A stretch of 64,000 nt of DNA from Casimicrobiaceae bacterium (GCA_026646885.1 JAPKHK010000015.1:1-64000), one strand, 5' to 3'; shown: positions 21,741-30,693, counted from the stretch's first letter. Program-made: numbers and translations. Notes: generated from the sequence alone by a model not told the origin.

Positions 21741-23723
21741 ATGAACAGCGCGCTTGACGGTCGCCGCGGTCGTATCGGCGAAGGGCTTCAGAACTGGTAC
21801 TGGATACTGCCGCGCGTGGCCATCGCCGGCTTCGTGCTGGCGGTGGGCGCCCTGTTGTGGCAAATGCATCGCCAGGACTTGGAGGACCAGCGCGCCACCC
21901 TGATCAGCGACATCTTGTGGGTGGAGCAGGATTTGCGCTTTCAGCTATCGCGCAGCGCCGAGCAGTTGGCCCACCTCGGGCAGGAATTCCAGCTCGGCGA
22001 AATGACCGCCCGGCGCTTCGATTTGGCGGTCAAATCGCTCACCGCGAATACGCCGGGGCTGGTTGAAGTGGTGGTCCTCGACGCGAGGGGCACTATTCGC
22101 GCCGCTTCGCCGGCGCCTGACCTGAAGCCGCATGGCGGCGGTGCGTCCAGCATCGCCGAGAGCGACCCCTTTCGCTTGGCGCGTAACGCCGGGCGGGCAA
22201 TGTATGGCACGCCCTATGTCGGTGCCAAAGCCGACCCCCATTTCGACGTGTTCGTGCCGCTTTATCAAGAGGGGCGATTCACCGGCGCCATGGTCGGCAT
22301 CTATTCCTTGCCGGCGCTGGTGGCCCAACAGGTACCCTGGTGGTTCGCCGAGCGCTACCGTCTGATCGTGATCGACGACACCGGCACGGTCCTCGCATCC
22401 AAATCCAATGTCGAGGCCGGCACCGAGGGTTTGAGCTATCAAGTGCCTTTCGAGCCGCCGGGGCAAGGCCTGCTGCTACGCGCGATTGCCTATCGCGGCA
22501 GCACCAGCCTGTGGCGCAATACCCTCGCGCTCACCATCCTGGGTCTGGCAATCGCGGTACTGGTGTCGCTGTGGCTGCAGCGGCGGCATCTGCGCCGGCG
22601 TATGGCGGCGGAGGCCGCCCTGTCGAACGAGCACGCGTTTCGCAAGGCGATGGAAGACTCCTTGCTCACCGGCATGCGTGCGCGAGACCTCGAAGGGCGC
22701 ATCATTTACGTGAACCCCGCGTTTTGCCGCATGGTCGGATTCAGTGCCGAGGAGTTGATCGGCTTGAAGCCGCCCATGCCCTACTGGGCACCCGAGGAGT
22801 ATGAGTCGACGCTGGCCGTGCATCAGCAGGTTCTGGCCGGCAAGGCGCCCTCTCAGGGCGTGGAAGTGCGGCTGCAAAGGCGCGACGGAGAGCGCTTCGA
22901 CGCGCTCATCTATGAGGCGCCGCTGATCGATGCCGATGGCCGACACACCGGTTGGATGGGCTCGGTGCTCGACATCACCGAAAGGAAGCGCGCCGAGGAA
23001 CTCGCACGCCAGCAGCAGGAAAAGCTGCAATTCACTTCGCGCCTCGTGACCATGGGGGAGATGGCCTCGACCCTGGCGCACGAGCTCAACCAGCCGCTAT
23101 CCGCCATTGCCAGCTATACCACCGGTTGTCTCAATCTGCTGGAGCAGGGGGAAATCGACCCGCCCGCGTTGCGCGAGGCTATGGAAAAGTCCGCGCACCA
23201 GGCGCAGCGTGCCGGTCGCATCATTCGTCGCGTGCACGAGTTCGTGAAGAAACGCGAATCGCGGCTGGCAGCTTGCGCCATCAATGAAGTAATCGAGGAC
23301 GCGCAAGGTCTGATCGAAGCCGATGCCCGAAAGCGTGGGGTGCGCGTCACGCTGGAGCTGGGCAAGCGCTTGCCCGAGCTACTGGCCGACCGCGTCATGA
23401 TCGAGCAAGTGCTGCTCAATCTGATGCGCAACGGCATGGATGCGATGGCCCAAACGCCATCGAACGAACGTGAACTGCTGGTCAGCAGCCAGATCGAAGG
23501 CCAAGGCGTGCGGGTGAGTGTCGCCGATCGGGGCCCGGGCATTGCGCCGGAAGTAGCGGCGCATTTGTACGAGCCTTTTTTTACCACCAAGAGCGAGGGC
23601 ATGGGCATGGGACTCAACATCTGCCGCTCCATCGTGGAGTTTCATCAGGGCCGGCTGTGGCACGAGGCGCGCCTGGGCGGTGGGACGGTCTTCCATCTCA
23701 CGCTGGGCGCGGGCAACTCATGA
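21741..23723 (+). CDS. DctS/DctB-like sensor histidine kinase
   Basis: A 660-residue membrane sensor kinase. Two transmembrane helices (about 18-37 and 264-284) enclose a periplasmic Cache-type sensing region of about 230 residues. A PAS domain (about 305-415) follows. The HisKA box MGEMASTLAHELNQPLSAI carries the phosphorylated His, and the HATPase has the N box (EQVLLNLMRNGMDAM) and G boxes (DRGPGIAPE, GMGMGLNICRSI). The ELNQPL type of H-box is that of DctS/FixL kinases. The ATG overlaps nothing upstream and has no clear ribosome site. It is coupled (ATGA) to the regulator gene and probably controls the divergent TRAP genes. Confidence 0.9.
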   Translation: MNSALDGRRGRIGEGLQNWYWILPRVAIAGFVLAVGALLWQMHRQDLEDQRATLISDILWVEQDLRFQLSRSAEQLAHLGQEFQLGEMTARRFDLAVKSLTANTPGLVEVVVLDARGTIRAASPAPDLKPHGGGASSIAESDPFRLARNAGRAMYGTPYVGAKADPHFDVFVPLYQEGRFTGAMVGIYSLPALVAQQVPWWFAERYRLIVIDDTGTVLASKSNVEAGTEGLSYQVPFEPPGQGLLLRAIAYRGSTSLWRNTLALTILGLAIAVLVSLWLQRRHLRRRMAAEAALSNEHAFRKAMEDSLLTGMRARDLEGRIIYVNPAFCRMVGFSAEELIGLKPPMPYWAPEEYESTLAVHQQVLAGKAPSQGVEVRLQRRDGERFDALIYEAPLIDADGRHTGWMGSVLDITERKRAEELARQQQEKLQFTSRLVTMGEMASTLAHELNQPLSAIASYTTGCLNLLEQGEIDPPALREAMEKSAHQAQRAGRIIRRVHEFVKKRESRLAACAINEVIEDAQGLIEADARKRGVRVTLELGKRLPELLADRVMIEQVLLNLMRNGMDAMAQTPSNERELLVSSQIEGQGVRVSVADRGPGIAPEVAAHLYEPFFTTKSEGMGMGLNICRSIVEFHQGRLWHEARLGGGTVFHLTLGAGNS

Positions 23724-24352
23724 ACCCGGGCGTTGCTTATATCGTCGACGATGACGAAGCGATACGCGATGCCTTGGCCTGGCTCTTCAAATCTCGTGGC
23801 GTGGCCAGCCGTGCCTGGCCCTCGGGCGAGGCTTTTCTCGCCGACTATTCGCCCGCGCAGCGCGGCTGCCTGGTGCTCGATGTACGCATGGAAGGCATGA
23901 GCGGCACTGAGTTGTTCGAAGAACTATTGGCCCGCAATTGTCCCCTGCCGGTGATTTTTCTGACGGGCCATGGCGACATTCCTCTGGCCGTGGAGGCACT
24001 CAAGCGCGGCGCCTTCGATTTCGTGGAGAAACCTTTCAACGACAACGAACTGGTGGACCGCGTGTTGGCCGCCATTCGCGCCGACGCGGCACGTGCAGCG
24101 CAGCGCGAAGGGGCGGCCGAAGTGGCGGCGCGCGCCGCGCAGCTCACCAGCCGCGAGCGCGAGGTCATGGATCTCATCGTCGCCGGGCTGTACAACAAAG
24201 TCATCGCCGATCGTCTGGGCATCGCCGTGCGTACCGTCGAAGTCCATCGCGCCAGGGTGTTCGAGAAGATGGGGGTGCGCTCGGCAGTGGAATTGGTGCA
24301 ACTTCTGGGCGCGGGAGAGTCTTCGCGCGGGCGAACGAGAGAAGGGTCTTGA
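23720..24352 (+). CDS. FixJ/DctR-family response regulator
   Basis: A 210-residue two-domain regulator. The receiver is at the N terminus (acidic YIVDDDEAIRD, phospho-acceptor Asp in LVLDVRMEGMSG, Lys in FVEKPF). A LuxR-type DNA-binding domain at the C terminus contains LTSREREVMDLIVAGLYNK and the recognition helix region VRTVEVHRARVFEKM. The ATG overlaps the kinase stop by 4 bases. It is expected to bind the divergent dctP promoter region, where an inverted repeat is present. Confidence 0.92.
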   Translation: MNPGVAYIVDDDEAIRDALAWLFKSRGVASRAWPSGEAFLADYSPAQRGCLVLDVRMEGMSGTELFEELLARNCPLPVIFLTGHGDIPLAVEALKRGAFDFVEKPFNDNELVDRVLAAIRADAARAAQREGAAEVAARAAQLTSREREVMDLIVAGLYNKVIADRLGIAVRTVEVHRARVFEKMGVRSAVELVQLLGAGESSRGRTREGS

Positions 24353-24412
24353 ACCTCCTGGCCGTGTAAACTTCCAAATCTTGGATCGAAGTATTCAGGG
24401 GAGTTGCGTTTC

Positions 24413-27400
24413 ATGAAAGGGCTTCTGCGCGGGCTCGTCGCGCGGCCGAGCGGCGCGCTCGACGAACAGGAATTCCAGCGCCGCAAATGGGAGGACTTTC
24501 GCGGTCCAACCGCCGCCATGGGCGTGGCCGGCGCCATCATGGTGTTTTCGCTCTGGGTCTGGGATTGGGCCATCGATGCGGCGCACGCGCCGGATACTCT
24601 GGGGCTGCGTATTCTTCTGTCAGCTTCGCTGCTGGCCTACCCGCTGGTGCTGCTGGTCGGCTGGCGGCAAATATTGGCCCTCGCTTTTTACGCCGTGCTG
24701 CTCTGGCTTCAAGTCCTGTTTCTCTGGGTGCTGGGAATGCTAGAAGGTGGCGCAGTGCATGGCATTGCCGGGTTTCTTTTTTGGTTCGTCGTTCCGCCGC
24801 TGCTCACCTTCATCCTGCCGTTGTCGCACAACATCCTGGGTAATCTGGCGGTCATGTTGTTTCCCAATATCGCCGTGGCGGGCTTGGGCATACTCCCGGA
24901 AATGGACCTCTGGCGCTATAACGCACTGGTGATCCCCGCGGGTTTGGTGACCATCGCCGGACACTTCATGCTCGACTGGCTCTTGCGTCGCGTCTATGAG
25001 TACCGGGCGCAGGCCGAATGGCGCGCCCAGGCGATCGATGCGCTTGCCGAGGGGGTGGTCGTGTTGCAGGACGGCGCGGTGCGCTACGCCAACGCGGCGG
25101 CGGCCCAGATCATAGGCACGGAACCCGGGCACCTGATCGATCGCCAACTCCGGGAATTCGTCGCGCTGCCGGAAAACGCCGAAACCGGAGGAGTACTGCG
25201 ACTGAGTACCTGCGACGGTCGCGCCGTCTGGGTGAATACGAGCATCAGCCGCACCCAGTGGCGGGGCGCGCCAGCCCAGCTCGTGGCGGTGACCGACGTG
25301 AGCCAACAGCAACTGGCCGAAGAGGCGCTGAGGCGCTCGGAGCAACGTTATCGCGACGTCGTCGACAACGTCAGCGAAGGCATCATGGTGGTGCAGGATG
25401 AGCGTTTCGTTTTTGCCAATGCGACGGTTACCCAGCTGACGGGCTACGACCTCGCGGAACTTGCGGGCAGACAGTTCCTGCAATTCGTGGTGCCCGAGCA
25501 CCGCGAAATCGTGCTCGATCGTTTTCAGCGCCGCCTGCGTGGCGAGCCGCTGGAAGCGCGTTTAGAGTTCAAGGTGTTGCGCCGCGACGGCGAGCCGATG
25601 TGGGCAAGGCTCTCTGGGGTGCAAATCGCCTGGGATGAGCGTCCCGCGGTGCTGTATTTCTTCTCCGATGTGGACGCTCAGCACCGGGCCGAGGAGGCGC
25701 TGCGGCAATCGGAGCAGCGTTACCGTCAAGTCGTGGATAACGTCACAGAAGGCATCCTCGTGGTGCAGGATGGGCGCTTCGTTTTTGTCAACGAGGCGAT
25801 GCAGCGCATCACCGGTTATGCCATCGAGCAAATTCTAGGCCGTTCCAACCTTGATTTTGTCGTTCCCGAGCAGCGCGAGATGGTGCGGGATCGTTATGAA
25901 CGCCGATTGAAAGGCGAGGCTTTGAGCCCGAGGTTCGACTTTCAGATCGTCTTGGCCGATGGCGGGCGGATGTGGGCTCGTTTGTCAGGCGTCATGATCG
26001 AGTGGGGCGGACAACCGGCGATGCTCTACTTCTTTTCCGATATCGATGCCCAGCACCGCGCCGAGGAGGCGCTTCAGAAGTCCGAAGAGCGTTATCGCCA
26101 GGTCATCGACAACGTCAGCGAAGGCATCACGGTGGTGCAGAACGAACGCTTCGTGTTCTGCAATCCCAGTATGGCTGGCCTCTCCGGCTACACGCTCGAA
26201 GAGATCTACGCCATGGATTCGATTTTCGATCTGGCGGACGAGAGCGCCTGGCCCAAGCTCAAAGAACGCGCCGAGAGGCGGGTACGTGGCGAGCCGGTCG
26301 AAATGCGCTACGAGTTTCTCCTGCGCCGCAAAGATGGCAGCAAGAAATGGGTGGAACTCTCGGTGGTGACCATCGATTGGCAAGGCGCGCCGGCGACCCT
26401 GTCGTTTGTCATCGACACCACTCACCGGCACGAGATGGAGCAAGCGCTGCGCCAGTCGCAGGAACGCTACCGCAACGTCATCGAGAATATGAGCGAGGGC
26501 CTGCTGGTGGTACAGGGGGGGCGCATCGTGTTTTGCAATCCCAGCGCCGCGGCGCTCACCGGTTTCAGCCTGGAGGAGCTCTACGGATGGCCCAGCGTTG
26601 ACCAGCTGGCTCATCCGGACGAAAGGCCTGGGCTCGCGGAGCGTCATCGCCGCCGCTTGGCCGGAGAGAGTATCGCCGACCGGTATGAGTTTCGCGCCGT
26701 GCGCAAGGACGGTTCCATTCGCTTCATGGAGATGTCTGTCGTCCTCATCGATTGGGAAGGTCAGCAAGCGACCTTGGGCTTCATGTTCGACAGCACCGAG
26801 CGCCACGCCATCGAAGAGGCGCTGCGCCGTTCTGAGGCCAACTATCGGCACGTGATCGAGAGTTCCCCGGTTGGCATCGCCATCGTGCGCAGCAACCGGT
26901 TGATGCTGGCCAACCGGGCGCTATGCCGCATCTTGGGCCAGTCGGAGCAAAGCGTGCTGGAGCGCGGCAGCTTTCTCGATCAGGTGCATGAAGACGATTT
27001 GGCGCGCATGGCCGAGTACGCCAAGAACTTGCCGCGTGCGGTAGGAGCGGCGGCCGCCAATATCACTTTCCGGCTTCGCCTCGCTTCGGACCGCGTGATT
27101 TGGGTGGAAGGAAGCACCGTGCAAGTCGAATGGCAGGGCAAGCCGGCGACGCTTTCTTTTCTGCAGGATGTCACGGAGCGGGTTCGTCTCGAAGAGAGTC
27201 TCAAGCAAACTCTGGTCGAGCGTGAAACGATTTTGGAGCGATCGATCGTTGGAATCGCCCTGCTCGACCAACAGGGCCGCCTGCGCTGGGCCAATCAGGC
27301 GATGGGCCATATTTTCGGCAAGAATCTGCGCGAAATCGTCGGCACCTCACTCGAACCGTATTACCCTTCCCGTGAGGCCTACGTCGCGACGGGATCGGCA

Positions 27401-28675
27401 GTCTCTGCCGCGGTCAAGCGCGGCGAACCCTATGAGAGCGAGTTGCAGATGCGTCGCCAGGACGGCTGCCTGTTCTGGGCGCACCTGTCGGGTAAGGCGG
27501 TCAATTCCAGCGACTTGAGCCAGGGCACGGTTTGGGCGGTGATGGACATCGACCAGAGGAAGCGCCTGGAGGAGGAATTGCAGCGCACCTCCTCGGAACG
27601 CGAAGTCATTTTGCAGAGTACCCTGGTCGGGATCATATACTCGCGTGATCGGCGCCATGTGTGGGTCAACCGCGCCTTTGCCGACATGGTGGGCTATACG
27701 CCCGAAGAACTGATCGGGCAATCCTCGCGGCTGCACTTTCCCAGCGACGAGAGCTACCGCGAATTCGGCGAACGCGGTTACGCCGTCATGGCCACGGGCG
27801 CGCCCTGGAGCACGGAATGGGAGCTCATGCGCCGCGATGGCAGCACTTTGTGGACGCAGATTCTGGGTCGCAGCTTGGACCCAGCTCACCCGCAGGCAGG
27901 GTCGATCTGGACCCTGGTGGACATTACGGCGCGCAAGAAGGCGGAAGCGGAGGTGCACGCTGCCCTGGAAAAGCAGAAAGATCTCAACGAGCTCAAGTCG
28001 CGCTTCGTTTCGATGACTTCCCATGAATTCCGCACTCCGCTGGCGGCGATACTCTCCTCGGCGGAGCTGCTCAAGTACTATGGCGAGCGCCTGCCGACCA
28101 CGGAGCGGGCCGACCTGCTTGGCAGCATCGAGAAGTCCGTCGGGCGGATGACCGGTATGCTGAACGATGTGCTGCTCCTGGGCCGGGCGGATGCCGGGCG
28201 CCTCGACCTCAAGCTGGCGGCGGTTGAGGTCGGCGGCTTCTGTCGCGCCTTGGTCGATGAAGTCGATCGCGCGGAGCTTGCGCAAGGGCGGCCCACTGGC
28301 CGGGTGCGGTTGATAGCGCCGCCGAGTGGCGTGCGGGGCATGCTCGACGAGAAGCTTCTGCGCCATGCTCTGGGCAATCTGCTGTCCAATGCCCACAAAT
28401 ATACGCCAGGGGATTCGCCCATTGACTTCCGGATCGAAGCCTCGCCGGGCGAGTGGCGATTCATCGTGGCCGATCGCGGCATCGGCATTCCCGAAGAAGA
28501 TCTGCCGCATCTATTCGAGAGCTTCCATCGGGCGAGGAATGTGGGCAATATTCAGGGCACCGGCCTAGGTCTCGCCATCGTCAAGAAGGCAGTTGAGCGT
28601 CACGGCGGGCGGGTGGAAGTGAAGAGCCACGTCGGAGTAGGCACTCAGTTCACCATTCTTATACCCAGAAGCTAA
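24413..28675 (+). CDS. Membrane sensor histidine kinase with eight PAS domains
   Basis: A very large kinase of 1420 residues. An N-terminal region of about six transmembrane helices (residues about 40-190) is followed by eight consecutive PAS domains (about 200-1180). HisKA (FVSMTSHEFRTPLAAILSS) and HATPase (LGNLLSNAHKY, DRGIGIPEEDLP, GTGLGLAIVKKA) come last. PAS 2-5 are near-copies of one another, each starting like SEQRYRDVVDNVSEG, with a 372-375-base period. There is no receiver at the C terminus; a separate CheY-like receiver gene starts 8 bases downstream. I start at ATG 24413 (AGGGGAG 9 bases upstream); a TTG at 24404 is less likely. The C-terminal kinase core is closely similar to that of the soluble PAS kinase at 32.7-34.0 kb. 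Confidence 0.9.
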   Translation: MKGLLRGLVARPSGALDEQEFQRRKWEDFRGPTAAMGVAGAIMVFSLWVWDWAIDAAHAPDTLGLRILLSASLLAYPLVLLVGWRQILALAFYAVLLWLQVLFLWVLGMLEGGAVHGIAGFLFWFVVPPLLTFILPLSHNILGNLAVMLFPNIAVAGLGILPEMDLWRYNALVIPAGLVTIAGHFMLDWLLRRVYEYRAQAEWRAQAIDALAEGVVVLQDGAVRYANAAAAQIIGTEPGHLIDRQLREFVALPENAETGGVLRLSTCDGRAVWVNTSISRTQWRGAPAQLVAVTDVSQQQLAEEALRRSEQRYRDVVDNVSEGIMVVQDERFVFANATVTQLTGYDLAELAGRQFLQFVVPEHREIVLDRFQRRLRGEPLEARLEFKVLRRDGEPMWARLSGVQIAWDERPAVLYFFSDVDAQHRAEEALRQSEQRYRQVVDNVTEGILVVQDGRFVFVNEAMQRITGYAIEQILGRSNLDFVVPEQREMVRDRYERRLKGEALSPRFDFQIVLADGGRMWARLSGVMIEWGGQPAMLYFFSDIDAQHRAEEALQKSEERYRQVIDNVSEGITVVQNERFVFCNPSMAGLSGYTLEEIYAMDSIFDLADESAWPKLKERAERRVRGEPVEMRYEFLLRRKDGSKKWVELSVVTIDWQGAPATLSFVIDTTHRHEMEQALRQSQERYRNVIENMSEGLLVVQGGRIVFCNPSAAALTGFSLEELYGWPSVDQLAHPDERPGLAERHRRRLAGESIADRYEFRAVRKDGSIRFMEMSVVLIDWEGQQATLGFMFDSTERHAIEEALRRSEANYRHVIESSPVGIAIVRSNRLMLANRALCRILGQSEQSVLERGSFLDQVHEDDLARMAEYAKNLPRAVGAAAANITFRLRLASDRVIWVEGSTVQVEWQGKPATLSFLQDVTERVRLEESLKQTLVERETILERSIVGIALLDQQGRLRWANQAMGHIFGKNLREIVGTSLEPYYPSREAYVATGSAVSAAVKRGEPYESELQMRRQDGCLFWAHLSGKAVNSSDLSQGTVWAVMDIDQRKRLEEELQRTSSEREVILQSTLVGIIYSRDRRHVWVNRAFADMVGYTPEELIGQSSRLHFPSDESYREFGERGYAVMATGAPWSTEWELMRRDGSTLWTQILGRSLDPAHPQAGSIWTLVDITARKKAEAEVHAALEKQKDLNELKSRFVSMTSHEFRTPLAAILSSAELLKYYGERLPTTERADLLGSIEKSVGRMTGMLNDVLLLGRADAGRLDLKLAAVEVGGFCRALVDEVDRAELAQGRPTGRVRLIAPPSGVRGMLDEKLLRHALGNLLSNAHKYTPGDSPIDFRIEASPGEWRFIVADRGIGIPEEDLPHLFESFHRARNVGNIQGTGLGLAIVKKAVERHGGRVEVKSHVGVGTQFTILIPRS
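25325..26818 (+). repeat. Four tandem PAS-coding units (372-375 bp each)
   Basis: Units begin at about 25325, 25697, 26069 and 26444 with a similar GCGCTG.GGC...TCGGAGCA.CGTTA stretch. They encode nearly identical PAS starts (ERYR.VIDNVSEGI.VVQ). This marks recent internal duplication within the kinase gene. Confidence 0.8.
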
Positions 28676-28683
28676 ATCGCGTT

Positions 28684-29058
28684 ATGGCAAAAATTCTCAT
28701 CGTCGAAGACGAAGACGACATTCGCAATAACCTCAGGCGGTTTCTGCGCCTGGAAGGCTACGAGGTGGTCGAAGCCGAGAACGGGCGCCGCGGAGTGGAA
28801 GAAGCGCTGGCGCAACTGCCGGACCTCATCATCTGCGATTTGATGATGCCCGAACTCGACGGATTTGCCGTCCTGAGGGAGGTTCGTGGCAATCCGGCGA
28901 CGCGTCACATCGGTTTTTGCTTTCTCACCGCCAGCGCGGAGCGAGACACGCGACATGAAGGACTGGCCCAAGGCGCTGACGAATACGTGACCAAGCCTTT
29001 CAATCTCGCGGAAATGCGCGAACTCATACGACGCATGCTGGAACGTCGACGTCGTTGA
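28684..29058 (+). CDS. Single-domain CheY-like response regulator
   Basis: A 124-residue stand-alone receiver. It has the acidic pair in LIVEDEDDIR, the phospho-acceptor Asp 53 in IICDLMMPELDG, the Thr in FLTAS and the Lys in VTKPF. There is no output domain. It begins 8 bases after the eight-PAS kinase, so it is the obvious partner. Output must come from protein contact or a phosphorelay. It ends 9 bases before the end of the convergent membrane-protein gene. Confidence 0.92.
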   Translation: MAKILIVEDEDDIRNNLRRFLRLEGYEVVEAENGRRGVEEALAQLPDLIICDLMMPELDGFAVLREVRGNPATRHIGFCFLTASAERDTRHEGLAQGADEYVTKPFNLAEMRELIRRMLERRRR

Positions 29059-29067
29059 GATGCAAGG

Positions 29068-29808
29068 TCAGAGCGGCGTCGGCAGGGGGCGATGCAGACA
29101 TGACTCGCCCGTGAGTTCTTTTCGTTTGGTTTCGCCGTGATAGGAAACGAGTCCGTAAGCGCCAAATCGGCCGGGCGCGGTTTCTATCCAAGTATCGAAG
29201 AGAAGTACGAGCAGCAGGGGAGCTCTTCTGTCCTTCAGCGCGAGCACGGTTTCCAAGTCCCTGGTGTGACCGGGCTTGAGGCGTTGCGGCTCCGCCGCGA
29301 AGGGTTTTGCCGGCGATTCGGCCAGCACCAGACCGTCGGCGTCGGTACCTAGCGCCGATAGGTGGATTCCGATCGGACGCTTGCTTACTACAGTCGCGCG
29401 GATATGCAACTGCCCGGGATAGTCGTGCTTGATGGACCAGGAGAGGAGCAGTAGGCGCGCGGCGAGGTCTTGCTCCTGGGGAAGTTCGCGGCACTTGTTG
29501 GTTCGTGGTTCGAGTTCGCCGACGGCCTTGGCGACGCAGAATAGCAGCAGCAAAGACATGGGCAGCGCGAGGGCGTAGCAGAGGAATATGCCCAGACGGT
29601 CATGCATGAGGGCCAGAATCAGCGTCGATATCAGAGCGTAGCTGGCGACAAACGCCCAGAGGAGGGTTGAGCCCAGGCGATGAAGCGGGAACCAGTGCCC
29701 CGAAGCGGCATCGTGCGTATCGAGCCGATTGAGCAGCAGGCCGAGTGCGCATATGCCTGAGAACACGAGGCTATGCAGCGCCCAGATCGAATGTGCGGAT
29801 TGGTCCAT
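29068..29808 (-). CDS. Membrane protein of unknown function
   Basis: I do not recognise this 246-residue protein. The N-terminal half has three hydrophobic helices (about 9-30, 45-70 and 73-97). The rest is a soluble domain of about 140 residues with no recognisable motif (segments WSIKHDYPGQLHIRATVVSK and LLVLLFDTWIETAPGRFGAYG). The chosen ATG (29808) has no clear ribosome site. A TTG seven codons upstream lies inside the T run of the terminator of the preceding gene. It is therefore either expressed by read-through of that terminator or from a promoter I cannot see. Confidence 0.6.
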   Translation of the reverse strand: MDQSAHSIWALHSLVFSGICALGLLLNRLDTHDAASGHWFPLHRLGSTLLWAFVASYALISTLILALMHDRLGIFLCYALALPMSLLLLFCVAKAVGELEPRTNKCRELPQEQDLAARLLLLSWSIKHDYPGQLHIRATVVSKRPIGIHLSALGTDADGLVLAESPAKPFAAEPQRLKPGHTRDLETVLALKDRRAPLLLVLLFDTWIETAPGRFGAYGLVSYHGETKRKELTGESCLHRPLPTPL

Positions 29809-29820
29809 ATCAGCGGCAAC

Positions 29821-29872
29821 AAAGAACAAAACCCCGGCCGATTCGACCCGGTGGGGTCGAGGGTCGGGGGGG
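29821..29872 (-). terminator. Intrinsic terminator after the triple-repeat protein gene
   Basis: On the minus strand the inner stem TCGACCC/GGGTCGA (29854-29860 with 29843-29849) sits within an outer stem (CCGA/TCGG and CCCC/GGGG). It is followed by TTTTGTTCTTT. It begins 15 bases after the stop of the triple-repeat protein gene. Confidence 0.75.
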
Positions 29873-29886
29873 CTGCGAGGAGACGG

Positions 29887-30456
29887 TTAGTGCTTGGCGA
29901 CCACGGTGCCCGTGGTGTTGAGCGACTGGCGGCGGGCAAAGACCAAACGATCGACCTCGTGATCTTGCTGGCGAGCGACGGTGATCGCCGTGGGCCCGGT
30001 GTATGCGTCGTGCGCCAGCATGCGCCCGAAGGATGCGGTCACTTCATCCTGCTTGAAATCGACTGCCACGGTCGTCGTGCTGTCCGTCTCGCCGCGCACG
30101 GCGGCGTACATGAGGGCGGCGGCCGTATCCGTTTCGCCTTGTGCCACGGTCACGGCGGTGGGGCCGAGATGGGGTTCATGCGTGAGCATGCGTGTGAAAG
30201 AGGCAGCAACCGGGTCTTGCGCGGTTGAAGCTTGTGCCACAAGGGCCGGGGATTCGCCGCGCAGGCGAGCGTGGATCAAAGCCGCGGCAGCGTCATCCTC
30301 GCCGCGCGCCACGGTGACGGCCGTCGGGCCGGCATAGGGCTGGTGCGTGAGCATGGCGTCAAAGCTTGCATCGACGCGGCTCCAGTAGGCGTCGCTGGCG
30401 AGCACGGGCTGGGACAGGGTGGCAAACAGAGCGGCCAGAACGAAACGAGTTTTCAT
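29887..30456 (-). CDS. Secreted protein of three internal repeats, unknown function
   Basis: A 189-residue protein with a clear signal peptide (residues 1-20, ending PVLA). The mature part consists of three repeats with a spacing of about 55 residues: 31-68, 86-123 and 142-177. Each follows SF..ML.H..Y.GPTA(V/I)TVA, then a Gly/Glu/Asp-rich turn and AAALI.A..RGE; the third is the most diverged at its end. There are no cysteines and no known catalytic motif. GAGGAGACC precedes the ATG. A near-perfect sigma-54 promoter lies about 60 bases upstream and an intrinsic terminator follows, so it is a single-gene transcript likely controlled by a sigma-54 activator. I do not recognise the family. Confidence 0.75.
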   Translation of the reverse strand: MKTRFVLAALFATLSQPVLASDAYWSRVDASFDAMLTHQPYAGPTAVTVARGEDDAAAALIHARLRGESPALVAQASTAQDPVAASFTRMLTHEPHLGPTAVTVAQGETDTAAALMYAAVRGETDSTTTVAVDFKQDEVTASFGRMLAHDAYTGPTAITVARQQDHEVDRLVFARRQSLNTTGTVVAKH

Positions 30457-30516
30457 GAAGGTCTCCTCTTTCACTTAGCACTTCGGATCCCAGGTTGCTG
30501 GGCTTGATCGCTTCAG

Positions 30517-30532
30517 AGCGATATCCGTGCCA
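30517..30532 (-). promoter_or_regulatory. Sigma-54 (-24/-12) promoter of the triple-repeat protein gene
   Basis: The minus strand reads TGGCACGGATATCGCT. Against the RpoN consensus TGGCACG-N4-TTGCW, the -24 element is perfect and the -12 element has one mismatch (C for T) while keeping the essential GC, with exact spacing. Transcription would begin near 30506, leaving a leader of about 50 bases. Confidence 0.8.
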
Positions 30533-30677
30533 GCCAAGAAAAAGAACGAAAATTCATATGGATAAAGGAAGATCTGCAGACTTCTGGCGGTGCGGGATTG
30601 TCTTTGCTTTCCAACGGTCTGCGCCGACATAAAAGCAAATGATCCAAAAATCAGATGGTTATGGTGTTGGCAAAAAC

Positions 30678-30693
30678 AGACAGCGCGCTGTCT
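30678..30693. promoter_or_regulatory. 16-bp palindrome, candidate upstream activator site
   Basis: AGACAGCGCGCTGTCT is a perfect palindrome about 150 bases upstream of the -24/-12 promoter. That is the usual distance for an NtrC-family enhancer site. The half-site contains GACA/TGTC, the bases known in E. coli GlrR sites (TGTC-N10-GACA), but in the opposite arrangement, so the match is only suggestive. Confidence 0.45.

Noticed and set aside
23649-23670. Sigma-54-like TGGCACG-N4-GCGCC within the end of the DctS-like gene
   Set aside because: The -12 element has three mismatches, the site is inside conserved coding sequence, and the next gene is translationally coupled to this one.
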